Source of the DNA: Aminipila sp963524205
GTDB lineage: Bacteria > Bacillota > Clostridia > Peptostreptococcales > Anaerovoracaceae
Direction: 5' to 3'
NCBI GenBank assembly: GCA_963524205.1
Contig: CAURED010000004.1
Coordinates: forward strand, 170,817 to 234,816
DNA: 64,000 nucleotides
The translations under genes were made by a program, and so were the position numbers. Shown here piece after piece: positions 24,296 through 33,446 of this stretch (position 1 is the stretch's first letter; every line of letters starts with the position of its first letter). Below the pieces are notes generated by a model, which saw nothing but the letters and a program-made list of their open reading frames with translations, made no database searches and was not told the origin of the DNA.

Positions 24296-25180
24296 CTATT
24301 TACCATCCTTTAACTGTTTAGCCAATTCTACAGCTAAATTTTCTCCGTCTATTGCTTTACCCGAAATTCTACTCTTAAAATATTGCTGTGTTTCCTCATT
24401 ATAATAAAGACCTCTTATTAAAATATTCTCACCTGACAGCTCTGCAAATGCTCCAATCGGTGAACTACAGCCCCCATCTAAGTAGGTAACAAATGCCCTC
24501 TCTGCTTTTGCGCATAATTGAGAATTCCTGTCATTTACACATTCTAAGAAAGAATAATCCTCCCCAGCTCTGCCCTGAACAGCCATAATCCCCTGTCCCG
24601 CAGGAGGTATAATTTCATCTGCAGAAAATACTCTGCAGATTCTATCTTCAAGTCCAAGTCTTGACAGCCCTGCATAGGCTAAGATAATGGAACCATATTG
24701 CCCGCTATCTAGTTTTAAAAGCCTAGTCTGCAGATTACCCCTGATACTTTCTACTTGCCAGTCTGGATAAATTTCTTTTAACTGCAGCTCTCTTCTTAAA
24801 CTTGAAGTTCCCAAGGGTAATTGTTTATCCTCAGATTCATGTCCCACTGGATAAACTAATACATCCAGTGGATTTTCTCTTTTAGAAAAGGCTACCAGAG
24901 GAAGTTCCTCCGAAATCTCCATGGGCAGATCTTTAAGACTATGTACAGAAATGTCTATTTTTCCTTCCATTAGAGCTTTATCCAGTTCTTTTACAAACAG
25001 GCCTTTCCCTCCGATTTTATCTAGCCTTTTATCTAGAATGATATCCCCTGTGGTTTTCATGGTCACAAGTTCTAGTTCAATTTCAGGATGAGCTTCAGCG
25101 ATCTGAGCCATTACAAGCTTTGACTGTGCCACAGCCAGCCTGCTGTCTCTGCTGCCTACTATTATTTTTCGTCCAGCCAT
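24296..25180 (-). CDS. hemC: Porphobilinogen deaminase (hydroxymethylbilane synthase)
   Basis: A 294-residue enzyme that joins four porphobilinogens. Motifs are VGSRDSRLAVAQ at the N-terminus, SVHSLKDLP near residue 80, TSSLRRELQL near 125, IRGNLQTRL near 145 and the dipyrromethane-cofactor Cys in LDGGCSSPIGA near 238. It ends inside the start region of cobA/hemD and begins 13 bp after the cbiJ/MET8 fusion. All lie in the leftward tetrapyrrole operon. Confidence 0.97.
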   Translation of the reverse strand: MAGRKIIVGSRDSRLAVAQSKLVMAQIAEAHPEIELELVTMKTTGDIILDKRLDKIGGKGLFVKELDKALMEGKIDISVHSLKDLPMEISEELPLVAFSKRENPLDVLVYPVGHESEDKQLPLGTSSLRRELQLKEIYPDWQVESIRGNLQTRLLKLDSGQYGSIILAYAGLSRLGLEDRICRVFSADEIIPPAGQGIMAVQGRAGEDYSFLECVNDRNSQLCAKAERAFVTYLDGGCSSPIGAFAELSGENILIRGLYYNEETQQYFKSRISGKAIDGENLAVELAKQLKDGK

Positions 25181-25193
25181 TTTTCTCTCCTTT

Positions 25194-26450
25194 TTAATAT
25201 ATATCTTTCACGGCATTTTTTATGACTTGTGAGCCTTTCTTTGCAAGAGTATGGCTTTTTCCCTGAGCTGTAATGCCAACAACCAATTCTCCCTGCATGA
25301 CCACACCAGGGAAATAAAAGTCACACTCTTCTTTGGCATCAGCTACATTGACCAGCATACCTCTTTCCCTGCACTGCTGTCCTATGCCTTGATTAATTTC
25401 TCTATTATTAGTTGCAGCTAAAACGATGTCAGCTCCTACTATATCTTCTATCTCAAACTCTTTTTCTATAAGTTCAATTGATCGGTTTAACCCAGCTATC
25501 TGATTTATATTGATATGTTCCTGAACCATCTGCCTTATTTCTTCAGAAATTTCCTTTGCCACAATTCTTAAATTACAGGAAAATTGCAACAAAGTTTTAA
25601 TTCTTCTGCTTGCTATTTTTCCACCGCCAACTACTGCAATATTTCTATCATTTATATTTACAAACATAGGGAACCATTCCGCAAAAGTTTCTTTAACTGA
25701 ATCCTTACTTATTTCATTCATCACCTGCTGAAGGGACATTCCCTTATCCTGTTCTGTTCTACCCACAACTACTAAAGCAGCTCCTGCCTCTTTAGCCGCC
25801 AGATATTTTTCATAAGCTCCTCCTTCTTTTCCCGTGTCTTTTGTCACCATGTAACAGCAGTCCAGCTGATTTAACATAGCTTTATTCATTTCATAAGAAA
25901 AAGGGCCCTGCATACAAATTAAATGCTTCCCTGCAAATCCCAGCTCATTGCAGCTTTTTAAGACCTGTTCCATTGGAAGTACTCTGGCATAGAGTCTTTC
26001 CTGAAAATCGTGAACTTCTGTATATTTTGCCAGTTCCTTACTTCCAGTGGTTAGAAGTACATTCCCATTAGTCGTATTTAAATATTCCACTGCTGCTTCT
26101 GTACTTTCCACAAAAACGCATTCCGAGCCAAAATCGGTTTTATCCCTTAGTAATCGGATATACCTAATATTAGTTTTATCGCAAGCTGATTTTATATTCT
26201 CTGTTACAACAGTAGCATACGGATGGGTAGCATCTATGACCAAATCAAAGCCTCTACCCATAAGATTCTGCATATCCTCTGGCTCAAGTCTTCCTGCTTT
26301 TATTTCAAGATTTTGTGCAGGTTCATGTTCCAGTATTTCTTTTCCATATTCAGTTGCCACACAAGCACATACGAACATGTTCTGCATTTTTAAAAGTGCC
26401 TCAATCAGCTGCCTGCCTTCAGTCGTTCCTGCAAACACTAAAATATTCAT
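25194..26450 (-). CDS. cbiJ: Fusion: precorrin-6A reductase (CbiJ/CobK) + precorrin-2 dehydrogenase (MET8/CysG-N)
   Basis: A 418-residue protein with two enzyme parts. Residues 1-250 match CbiJ/CobK: ILVFAGTTEGRQL at the start, IDATHPYATVVTENI near residue 72 and LLTTGSKELAKY near residue 130. Residues 262-418 match the Rossmann half of MET8/CysG (MFVNINDRNIAVVGGGKIASRR, ADIVLAATNN, NVADAKEECDFYFPGVV), which oxidises precorrin-2 to sirohydrochlorin with NAD. Joining an early step with a late reductase of the same pathway is unusual. The gene lies between hemA and hemC. A frameshift or sequencing join is unlikely, as the frame is open throughout. Confidence 0.88.
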   Translation of the reverse strand: MNILVFAGTTEGRQLIEALLKMQNMFVCACVATEYGKEILEHEPAQNLEIKAGRLEPEDMQNLMGRGFDLVIDATHPYATVVTENIKSACDKTNIRYIRLLRDKTDFGSECVFVESTEAAVEYLNTTNGNVLLTTGSKELAKYTEVHDFQERLYARVLPMEQVLKSCNELGFAGKHLICMQGPFSYEMNKAMLNQLDCCYMVTKDTGKEGGAYEKYLAAKEAGAALVVVGRTEQDKGMSLQQVMNEISKDSVKETFAEWFPMFVNINDRNIAVVGGGKIASRRIKTLLQFSCNLRIVAKEISEEIRQMVQEHININQIAGLNRSIELIEKEFEIEDIVGADIVLAATNNREINQGIGQQCRERGMLVNVADAKEECDFYFPGVVMQGELVVGITAQGKSHTLAKKGSQVIKNAVKDIY

Positions 26451-26469
26451 GCCTGCCCCTCCTATAAAT

Positions 26470-27765
26470 CTAATGTTTCAGCGTTTCACGAGCCGCGGAC
26501 TTATGTAATGCTTCTAAACATTCTCCCCAAAGTTCATGTGGTAATTGTTCCCGAAGTCCATAAATCAGCTTTGATGCCGCTTTTCTAACAGCCTCTTCCG
26601 CTGCTTCTATTGAGTTGTTGGAATAGCCTTCTTCCAGTTCAGACGTTTTACTTGCAAACCTCTGTACTGTATCTTCGGAAACCATCTCTACGATTTCCTG
26701 AATTTTAGGGATGTAATGCCTAAATTCAAACCACTTATCCAGTTCCTCCTGATACTCCATCAAGATTTCCATTGCAAGCTTAATCTGGTCTGCATTTTCT
26801 TCTTTTGTTCCGCCGCTATTCATAGAATCTATATCAAACAATTCAACATAAGGCAGTTTACCAATCTCTGGGTCTATGTCTCTTGGAACAGCTAAATCAA
26901 ACAAATAATACTTTTTATTTGCTTCTGAATCATGTTTACCCCTTATACAAGGCTGCTCTAAGATTTCTTTCACCTCATCCAAGAGAAGGGTGTAGTGTGG
27001 GCTTAAAGTTGCACTTACGATTACCTGATTCCCTCTGATTTGAGAGATTCTGTCATCATAAGGAACCATTTTGCAGCCCTCAGGTACAATGGATTCCTGT
27101 TCATCATTACCATGCCTTTTTCTTCGTAATGTCATTGAAACGCAAGCTCCACAGGAAACCAACATATTTACCACAAGCTTTCCCATCTGTCCATTTCCTA
27201 TTACAAGGCACTGAACCCCTTTTAAGTCACCTACTGCAGCTTTTAATATATCTATTGTATCATTAGCTGACGAACGGTTTACCGTACACATACGCACTTC
27301 TGTCTTTACCCGTTTCCCTGCTGACAGTGCCATTTGAAAGACCTTTTCCAGTGCAATATCTACACAGCCACATTCCCTGGATATATGCAGAGCTTCTCTC
27401 ACTTGTGATATGATTTGATCCTCTCCAAAGATCTTAGAATCAAATCCACAGACTACTTTAAGTAAGTGATCAATAGCCTTACTATTATCACGCTCTACAA
27501 AGTATTCTTCATATAGGCTCGTATCTATTTCTTTTATCTGGCAAAGCATGTCATAAGGACTTACCATATTTAATTTTTTGTTATCGCATTGACTAACCCA
27601 GAGTTCTGTCCGATTGCAAGTTGAAAGTAGTATGCACCCCTTCACCTGAAATCGTTCTTTAATTTCCTTAACAGCCTCTCTTACTCCGGCTTTAGTAAAG
27701 GAAAAGGCCTCTCTATATTCAAGAGAAGCTTTACTGTGATCAATGCCTACCATTCTAATACGCAT
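26470..27765 (-). CDS. hemA: Glutamyl-tRNA reductase
   Basis: A 431-residue enzyme that reduces Glu-tRNA to glutamate-1-semialdehyde, the first committed step of the C5 tetrapyrrole pathway. GIDHSKASLEYREAFSF opens it, the catalytic Cys is in LLSTCNRTELWVS near residue 50, EDQIISQVREAL near 117 is the family motif, and the NADPH-binding segment LVIGNGQMGKLV lies near 190. The C-terminal dimerisation helices are present. It sits between cbiL and the cbiJ/MET8 fusion. Confidence 0.96.
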   Translation of the reverse strand: MRIRMVGIDHSKASLEYREAFSFTKAGVREAVKEIKERFQVKGCILLSTCNRTELWVSQCDNKKLNMVSPYDMLCQIKEIDTSLYEEYFVERDNSKAIDHLLKVVCGFDSKIFGEDQIISQVREALHISRECGCVDIALEKVFQMALSAGKRVKTEVRMCTVNRSSANDTIDILKAAVGDLKGVQCLVIGNGQMGKLVVNMLVSCGACVSMTLRRKRHGNDEQESIVPEGCKMVPYDDRISQIRGNQVIVSATLSPHYTLLLDEVKEILEQPCIRGKHDSEANKKYYLFDLAVPRDIDPEIGKLPYVELFDIDSMNSGGTKEENADQIKLAMEILMEYQEELDKWFEFRHYIPKIQEIVEMVSEDTVQRFASKTSELEEGYSNNSIEAAEEAVRKAASKLIYGLREQLPHELWGECLEALHKSAARETLKH

Positions 27766-27818
27766 TATGATTCGCCTTTCGAAACTTATATATCTATATT
27801 AACTAACTGTTATTTCTG

Positions 27819-28511
27819 TTATTTCTGTTCTTTCACTATAATTACTGAGAAATAACTTGCATTTTCATCAATTTCCTCTATATTGTGGAAAACTCTTTCT
27901 CCCTCCATGCCGCATCGTTCTACCATTTTAATAGTTGGCGGATTATCCATAGCATGAATATATTGCTTTAGTTTCCCTATAGATTTACCGCTCTTCATAA
28001 GCACTTTGGTACCCTTCAGATGCAACGCTTCCTCTGCACCCTCATAAGACGCTGGTATAATATGTAACGCTTCCTCTGCCTCGGTCAGACTGTCATTTAA
28101 CCTTGCTGAAACAGCACAAAACGAAGGTATCCCAGGTACGATCTCTGCTTCATATCCAGCATCACGAACACGGTTATGAACATAGGCATAAGTAGAATAA
28201 ATTGTAGGGTCCCCTAAGGTTAAAAAAGCAACATTTTTGCCTTCATCAATCCATGTTTTTACCAGTTCTGCCGCTGCATCATGACAGGCTTTAAGCTTTT
28301 CTTGGTCACGGGTCATGGGCATACCTAGCTCAACTATATTCTTTTCATCTATATTGTGAACGGCTCCCTTAGCTATTGTATATGCAACATTAACATTTTG
28401 CCCTGACTTTGGAATAGCTATTATGTCACATTCTTCTATTATTCTTACTGCCTTTAATGTCATAAGCTCTGGGTCTCCAGGTCCTACTCCTAATCCATAT
28501 AATTTAGCCAT
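27819..28511 (-). CDS. cbiL: Precorrin-2 / cobalt-factor-II C20-methyltransferase
   Basis: A 230-residue SAM-dependent methyltransferase. The N-terminus LYGLGVGPGDPELMTLKAV is the family hallmark, LTLGDPTIYSTYAYVH near residue 98 and VPGIPSFCAVSARL near 130 build the active-site trough. With CbiK upstream in the same operon, the anaerobic route (cobalt-factor II) is implied. Later corrin genes (cbiC, D, E, F, G, H, T) are not in the window. Confidence 0.93.
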   Translation of the reverse strand: MAKLYGLGVGPGDPELMTLKAVRIIEECDIIAIPKSGQNVNVAYTIAKGAVHNIDEKNIVELGMPMTRDQEKLKACHDAAAELVKTWIDEGKNVAFLTLGDPTIYSTYAYVHNRVRDAGYEAEIVPGIPSFCAVSARLNDSLTEAEEALHIIPASYEGAEEALHLKGTKVLMKSGKSIGKLKQYIHAMDNPPTIKMVERCGMEGERVFHNIEEIDENASYFSVIIVKEQK

Positions 28512-28574
28512 TTATTTCCTCCGCATTTTTATTGTGTAATTCTGTATTTTTCTGTATTTTTCAACATTAATCGT

Positions 28575-29372
28575 CTATTTACAATCTACTGTGTGGTTCA
28601 AGTAAATCTGCTGTATTCCTAAAAACTCTCCGATTCCTCTTATTATGCAGGAAACTTCAAACCCAGCATTTTCAAACATCACCTTCCATGAATCTTCATC
28701 ATCACCAGCCATATCATTTACTGCATGATCTCCTGCTACTACCATAAACGGCATGAGGACTACTTTTTTAGACGCATATTTTTTTATCTTTTCAATAACA
28801 AGGTCCACATCTGGATATCCTTCAACTGTCCCTACAAATACATTGTCATACCCTAATGCTTTAAACCGATAGTCGAGAGCGGCATAAGCTGCATCTGCAA
28901 AATGACCTGTCCCATGACCCATTAGAATCAAAGCTGTTTCATTTTTAACTGCTTCATTCTTGGTCACATCCAATTCGGGTACTTCTGACATGATAGCTTT
29001 ACACACTTCATCATAATCTTCGGAAGTACTTAACAGTGCCTTTCCTATGAAAACAGTGTCAAAACTTGTCACAAATGGTCCGATTTGCTGAATCATTTTG
29101 TCATATTCCTCACCATTAATAATATGAGTAGGCTGTACAAGTATATCTTTAAAGCCATCTTTCACTAATCTTTCCATAGCTTCACTAACATTGTCAATAT
29201 GAATATTATCGCGCTTTTTAAGTACTTTCATAATCATACCACTGGTAAATGCTCTTCTCAGTTCTCTGTCTGGATAGGCCTTACTTATAAATCTTTCAAT
29301 TTCGCCAATAGTCTTATCTCTAGTTTCCTTATGACTAGTGCCAAAACTTACTATTAATAGTGCTTTCTTCAT
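28575..29372 (-). CDS. cbiK: Sirohydrochlorin cobaltochelatase (CbiK)
   Basis: A 265-residue class II chelatase that inserts cobalt into sirohydrochlorin. Metal-binding His are in ILMGHGTGHFAD near residue 148 and MVVAGDHAVNDMAGDDEDSW near residue 208; LIVSFGTSHKETR opens the protein. The ATG at 29372 is favoured over an upstream TTG at 29399, though the AAAGG site is rather far (14 nt). It overlaps nothing after this correction and stands 10 bp from cbiO. It has no signal peptide, so it acts in the cytoplasm. Confidence 0.93.
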   Translation of the reverse strand: MKKALLIVSFGTSHKETRDKTIGEIERFISKAYPDRELRRAFTSGMIMKVLKKRDNIHIDNVSEAMERLVKDGFKDILVQPTHIINGEEYDKMIQQIGPFVTSFDTVFIGKALLSTSEDYDEVCKAIMSEVPELDVTKNEAVKNETALILMGHGTGHFADAAYAALDYRFKALGYDNVFVGTVEGYPDVDLVIEKIKKYASKKVVLMPFMVVAGDHAVNDMAGDDEDSWKVMFENAGFEVSCIIRGIGEFLGIQQIYLNHTVDCK

Positions 29373-29382
29373 ATAATGTAAT

Positions 29383-30234
29383 CTAACCTTTCTTTGCAAT
29401 TAGTGTTTCCAGTTCTTCTGCAGTCCTCGGAATAGGCAGATTGCTTTCCAGTACGCCTGCTTTTTGCAGGTTTTCAAATATACGCAGAACCGTTGGTTTT
29501 TCTAAATTTGTAATTTCCAGTAAATCATCTTTTCTGAATATTTCCTCTGGAGTCCCTTGGCTTATAATTCTTCCTTCATTAAATAATACAACTCTTTCAG
29601 CCCAGATTAAAGCTCTCTCTACATCGTGAGTAGACAATATGACAGTTATTCCCCTGCTGCTCAAGTCATCAATTATGCTATCGATCATTCTTGCATGCTT
29701 CGGATCAAGTGCTGAAGCAGGTTCGTCCAAAATCACTACATCAGGCTCCATCACAAGAATGTCTGCAATAGCAACTCTCTTTTTCTGTCCGCCACTTAAA
29801 AAATGGGTGGGCTTATCTTTAAACTCTGTAATATTCAATTCATCTATAATTTTATCAACCTTTGACCGTGCTTCTTCCTGTGAAAATCCCAAATTAAGCA
29901 CACCAAAAGATATTTCCTGAACAACATTGGCAGAAAATAATTGATTGTCCGGGTCTTGAAACACTATGCCGACTTGCTTTCTAACTTGTAGAAGACCCTT
30001 TCTTGAATAATCAATCGATTTTCCATTTATATATACTTTACCACTTTTAGGTTTTAGTACTCCATTCAGATGTAAGAAAAAGGTTGATTTTCCCGAACCA
30101 TTTGGTCCCATTACTGCAAGTTTTTCACCCTTTTTCACCTCTAAATCGATTCCATTTAATGCTTTTGTACCATCTGCATATATATATTGCAAATTTTCAG
30201 TTTTAATCACTATATCCTTCTTCAATTCTTCCAT
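29383..30234 (-). CDS. cbiO: Cobalt ECF transporter ATPase CbiO
   Basis: A 283-residue ATPase of energy-coupling factor transporters. Walker A is GPNGSGKST near residue 43, the Q-loop FQDPDNQLF near 91, the signature FLSGGQKKR near 143 and Walker B VVILDEPASALDP near 165. With CbiM, CbiN and CbiQ from the same operon it drives cobalt import. It starts 8 bp after cbiQ. Confidence 0.95.
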   Translation of the reverse strand: MEELKKDIVIKTENLQYIYADGTKALNGIDLEVKKGEKLAVMGPNGSGKSTFFLHLNGVLKPKSGKVYINGKSIDYSRKGLLQVRKQVGIVFQDPDNQLFSANVVQEISFGVLNLGFSQEEARSKVDKIIDELNITEFKDKPTHFLSGGQKKRVAIADILVMEPDVVILDEPASALDPKHARMIDSIIDDLSSRGITVILSTHDVERALIWAERVVLFNEGRIISQGTPEEIFRKDDLLEITNLEKPTVLRIFENLQKAGVLESNLPIPRTAEELETLIAKKG

Positions 30235-30242
30235 ATATTCCT

Positions 30243-31025
30243 CTATATTCCACCGTTAACCCTGCACCATATAGCTAAACTTACTAGTATTACTAAGGAA
30301 ATGGTAACCTGAGCCTTTTCCTTTATGGTTGCGGACTGATTTTCATACAAAACCTTTATCTCTCCGTCATAACACCTGGACTCCATCGCATCAAAAAGAG
30401 TATTTGCTTTCTGCATAGAACGAATTAAAATCACAGACAGCATATTTCCCATACCATTTATAGCACTTTTAGCACTAATATTGCCCAGTCTGCAATTTTG
30501 TGCAGTCATAATGGATGAGGCCATATCAAACAACACAAATATATATCTATAGGTTAACATCATTATTTCTATAATTAAACTCGGGCAATGAAGCTTTTTT
30601 AATACATATAGTAAATCCATCATAGGCGTCGTTAATATAAGAAAATACAAGCAGGATACCGATGCCAGTGATACGGTTATCAATCTCACCGCATATAGCA
30701 GAGAAAACCAGCTTACTGCAATATATTTGCTTCCTATAGCTATATTCAGTAGATCCATTGGAACATCTGTTAGGTTTACCGCTATTGCCACAGTCCCTAA
30801 TGCCAGAAAGGCAAAAGGTGCTACCATAAGCTTTATATAATGAGAAGGAGATGTGCGGCTAAAAAAAATAGTCACACATCCCATCATAACTAAAATAACA
30901 AATGATATGACAAAAGAGCGAGCAGCAACGCATATTAGCAATGTGCCAACTGCAAAAGCACTCTTTAGAAAAGGGCTTTTATTCCTTATGGCTGACGAAT
31001 AGGCCAGCTTATCAATCAAAATCAT
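30243..31025 (-). CDS. cbiQ: Cobalt ECF transporter T component CbiQ
   Basis: A 260-residue membrane protein with about five hydrophobic segments, linking the ATPase to CbiM. Family text includes IDKLAYSS at the start and the coupling helices around MQKANTLFDAMESRCYDG near residue 205 (the A-R-G-type contact motifs). The start at 31025 has GGAGG 5 nt upstream and overlaps the end of the EamA gene by 14 bp, so the two are translationally coupled. Confidence 0.92.
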   Translation of the reverse strand: MILIDKLAYSSAIRNKSPFLKSAFAVGTLLICVAARSFVISFVILVMMGCVTIFFSRTSPSHYIKLMVAPFAFLALGTVAIAVNLTDVPMDLLNIAIGSKYIAVSWFSLLYAVRLITVSLASVSCLYFLILTTPMMDLLYVLKKLHCPSLIIEIMMLTYRYIFVLFDMASSIMTAQNCRLGNISAKSAINGMGNMLSVILIRSMQKANTLFDAMESRCYDGEIKVLYENQSATIKEKAQVTISLVILVSLAIWCRVNGGI

Positions 31026-31926
31026 TCTTACCTCCAGCTTCAACCTCTTTTGTGTCGGTTGAAGCAAAATATGTACCTGCTATCATTATTGTTAATGCAA
31101 TAATAAATAGTTTTGTGGGTATTTCTCTAAATATTATAAGTGAAAGGATAACACCTATAAAAGGAGCAACCGCATAATACATACTTGTCTTAGCAGCACC
31201 AAGCTCCCTCTGTGCATATACATAGAAATAAATGCTCAATCCATATGCTACAAAACCCAATAGTAAAGTTTCCAATACATGAATTAGATCTACATTTGTT
31301 TCTTTAAGTATCAATGCGATTATAAGGGCTCCAGTACCTGATCCTATTCCTTTTATAATAACAACCTGCAATGGATTCTTGAAAGATAATTTTCTTGTAC
31401 AATTATTTTCAAATCCCCAACAGATGCAGGCAAATATAACAAACATTGATCCCCAAGAGAATGAAAAGCTGTCCTTTTCTTCTGCTACTAAAAGCATGCT
31501 AGCCACTGTCATAAGGGAAATGGACAGCCACAATCTCTTGGAAATTATTTCTTTGAAAATAAACATCGCAATTATGGACGTTGCGACAATTTCAAAATTA
31601 TTTAAAAGGGACACATTTGCTGCTGTAGTTCGAGACAATCCCACCATTAAAAATATGGGGGCAGATATATCTAAAACTACCATAGCTATTATATATGGCA
31701 AATCATTTTGGGTTAAATTTTTTTCTATGTTTTCTTTGCTAATCACTCTTTCAATAAGCCATACTATACTCAATCCCATTCCGGCTCCCAGATATAAAAG
31801 TGAAGCCATCATAGTTGGCTGCACATGAACCAGAAGCAATTTAGAAATAGGAGAACTTATTGCGTACGTAGATGCTGCAAGGATTGCAAAAAATATAGAT
31901 TTACTATTACCTCCATATTTAAACAT
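31012..31926 (-). CDS. EamA/DMT family transporter inside the cobalt operon
   Basis: A 304-residue protein with about ten hydrophobic segments arranged as two EamA repeats (first repeat from residue 8, second from about residue 155). Typical text is AASTYAISSPISKLLL and, in the second half, ELGAAKTSMYYAVAPFIGVILS. The family exports or imports small metabolites. It is not a part of known CbiMNQO systems, yet it lies between cbiN and cbiQ, overlapping cbiQ by 14 bp. A linked role in cobalt, corrinoid-precursor or amino acid movement is possible but unproven. Confidence 0.88.
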   Translation of the reverse strand: MFKYGGNSKSIFFAILAASTYAISSPISKLLLVHVQPTMMASLLYLGAGMGLSIVWLIERVISKENIEKNLTQNDLPYIIAMVVLDISAPIFLMVGLSRTTAANVSLLNNFEIVATSIIAMFIFKEIISKRLWLSISLMTVASMLLVAEEKDSFSFSWGSMFVIFACICWGFENNCTRKLSFKNPLQVVIIKGIGSGTGALIIALILKETNVDLIHVLETLLLGFVAYGLSIYFYVYAQRELGAAKTSMYYAVAPFIGVILSLIIFREIPTKLFIIALTIMIAGTYFASTDTKEVEAGGKNDFD

Positions 31927-31945
31927 ATCTATTTTTCTAGCCCAT

Positions 31946-32251
31946 TTATTTTTTATCTGATCTCTGATATTTTTTTCTTGCCACTAAGTATCCTAATCCA
32001 AAGAAAAATATCCCTGAACCAGTTGCTGCCTGCAGACAGAAAAGCAAGGATTCAGTTTCACCTCCAGGTGGTTCCAATATTGGTGATGCCCAAGCTACAT
32101 ATCCAGGATCTATGGCTGAAATAGCGTCTTCAGCAGCCCCATCAGCCCCGCCAAATTCAGAATCATGTATAGTTGCAAGTGGTATAATTGCTATAAGTGC
32201 AGATGCGATTAAGCATAAAATTATAATCTTAGTGTTTTTTGTTAAATGCAT
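31946..32251 (-). CDS. cbiN: Cobalt transport protein CbiN
   Basis: A 101-residue protein with two membrane segments (residues 7-25 and 73-92) and the extracytoplasmic loop motif GGADGAAEDAI followed by ILEPPGGETESLLFCLQA, which is diagnostic for CbiN. It is the accessory small subunit that helps CbiM load cobalt. The ATG at 32251 has AGGAGG 7 nt upstream. It begins 11 bp after cbiM. Confidence 0.94.
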   Translation of the reverse strand: MHLTKNTKIIILCLIASALIAIIPLATIHDSEFGGADGAAEDAISAIDPGYVAWASPILEPPGGETESLLFCLQAATGSGIFFFGLGYLVARKKYQRSDKK

Positions 32252-32262
32252 TTTGTTACCTC

Positions 32263-33027
32263 CTAACATACTGCCTTAAGAGTCCCATAATATCCTAATG
32301 ACTCCAATTCAGGCTGTGCAAAGCTTTCAAGCCCCTTCATTACAACCACTGCTATAAGTCCCTCTATAACTGAAAGGGGAATCTGAGTAATTGCAAATAT
32401 GCCTAGAAACTCAACTAAGGAAGCTGTGAATCCGCCCACCTGTGATGGATGAGCTAGCGCCAACTGTACGGCAGTCACACAATATGTAAATAAGTCTCCA
32501 AGACAAGCTGCTAAAAATACTCCAAACGATTTAGGTGCTTTCATTTTATTGCAAATCGTATAAACTGCAAAGGAAACAAATGGTCCTGCTATAGCCATTG
32601 AAAAAGTGTTTGCTCCAAGTGTAGTAAGCCCGCCGTGAGCAAGTAAAATTGCCTGGAAAAGTAATACGATTAGTCCTATTATGCACATAGCTGATGGTCC
32701 AAATAAAATGGCGCCTAATCCTGTTCCTGTAGGATGTGAACTGCTCCCTGTTACGGATGGAATCTTTAAAGCTGATAACACAAACGCATATGCTGCTACC
32801 ATAACTAATATCAGCAGCAATTTTCTATCGTTTGCAATGGTTTTCTTTATGGATATAAAACCTGCTACCACAAATGGCACACATATTACACCCCATATAA
32901 TACAATAATTTAATGGAAGATATCCCTCCATGATGTGCATTGCACTGGAAAGAGTAGGTACAGCTAATACTATTGCAGCTACCATGCTCAAAACAAACAA
33001 TGCTCGTTCTGTTCTTGTTTTCTTCAT
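32263..33027 (-). CDS. cbiM: Cobalt ECF transporter substrate-binding protein CbiM
   Basis: A 254-residue membrane protein. A signal-like segment of 29 residues ends before MHIMEGYLP; processing there would expose the Met-His N-terminus that binds the metal ion. VTGSSSHPTGTGLGAILFGP near residue 95 and AHGGLTTLGANTFSMAIAGP near residue 130 are core CbiM/NikM motifs. It is the first gene after the cobalamin riboswitch, which supports cobalt over nickel. The ribosome site AGGAGG sits directly behind the riboswitch terminator. Confidence 0.95.
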   Translation of the reverse strand: MKKTRTERALFVLSMVAAIVLAVPTLSSAMHIMEGYLPLNYCIIWGVICVPFVVAGFISIKKTIANDRKLLLILVMVAAYAFVLSALKIPSVTGSSSHPTGTGLGAILFGPSAMCIIGLIVLLFQAILLAHGGLTTLGANTFSMAIAGPFVSFAVYTICNKMKAPKSFGVFLAACLGDLFTYCVTAVQLALAHPSQVGGFTASLVEFLGIFAITQIPLSVIEGLIAVVVMKGLESFAQPELESLGYYGTLKAVC

Positions 33028-33042
33028 TTATATATTCCTCCT

Positions 33043-33078
33043 AAAAAAAATCGCCATTCTGAACAATACAGAATAGCG
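33043..33078 (-). terminator. Riboswitch-linked intrinsic terminator before cbiM
   Basis: On the minus strand CGCTATTCTG pairs with CAGAATGGCG, followed by ATTTTTTTT just before the cbiM ribosome site. It is the likely off-switch of the upstream cobalamin riboswitch. Confidence 0.88.
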
Positions 33079-33177
33079 TAATACGGGAGCTGACAATAAG
33101 CCCCACTTATTACACTTATTCATCGTCCGTAAAAAAAGTGTAACTTCTGTTATAGTTATATAACTAAACAGAATCCG

Positions 33178-33345
33178 ATACTTTAGGCAGGTCTTCTGGC
33201 TTTGGTTTCAACGTTATACTTTCCCTTCCCATTTTCACAGTGGCTAATAAGTATAACTCTTCCATTACAGCGGCGTGACCGCGTGGGCATTCAACCCAAC
33301 TTCCCTATTCTCCCGGCAGGAATTTCCGGGCACCTATAGTATTTC
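33178..33345 (-). promoter_or_regulatory. Cobalamin (B12) riboswitch
   Basis: Conserved pieces in order on the minus strand: GGTGCCCGGAAATTCC, CCGGGAGAATAGGGAAG, the B12-box-like region CACGCGGTCACGCCGCTGT and the closing AGCCAGAAGACCTGCC. It lies in front of the cobalt transport and corrin genes. With the terminator at 33043-33078 it should stop transcription when adenosylcobalamin is plentiful. A long operon down to 21932 would be controlled, including hemA, hemC and hemD. Confidence 0.95.
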
Positions 33346-33370
33346 AATTGTCGAAATATATTGTAACACT

Positions 33371-33396
33371 AAAATAGGGAGTCATACAACCCCCTA
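33371..33396 (-). terminator. Terminator after hemL
   Basis: Minus-strand TAGGGGG and CTCCCTA form a 7-bp stem with one wobble pair, followed by TTTT. It separates hemB-hemL from the riboswitch-controlled operon. A possible promoter for the riboswitch transcript (TTGTAT, 18 bp, TACAAT) overlaps it. Confidence 0.55.
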
Positions 33397-33446
33397 AATG
33401 CATTCTATCAACTTATTGCATCAATTTCACAATAAATTGCACTTTT

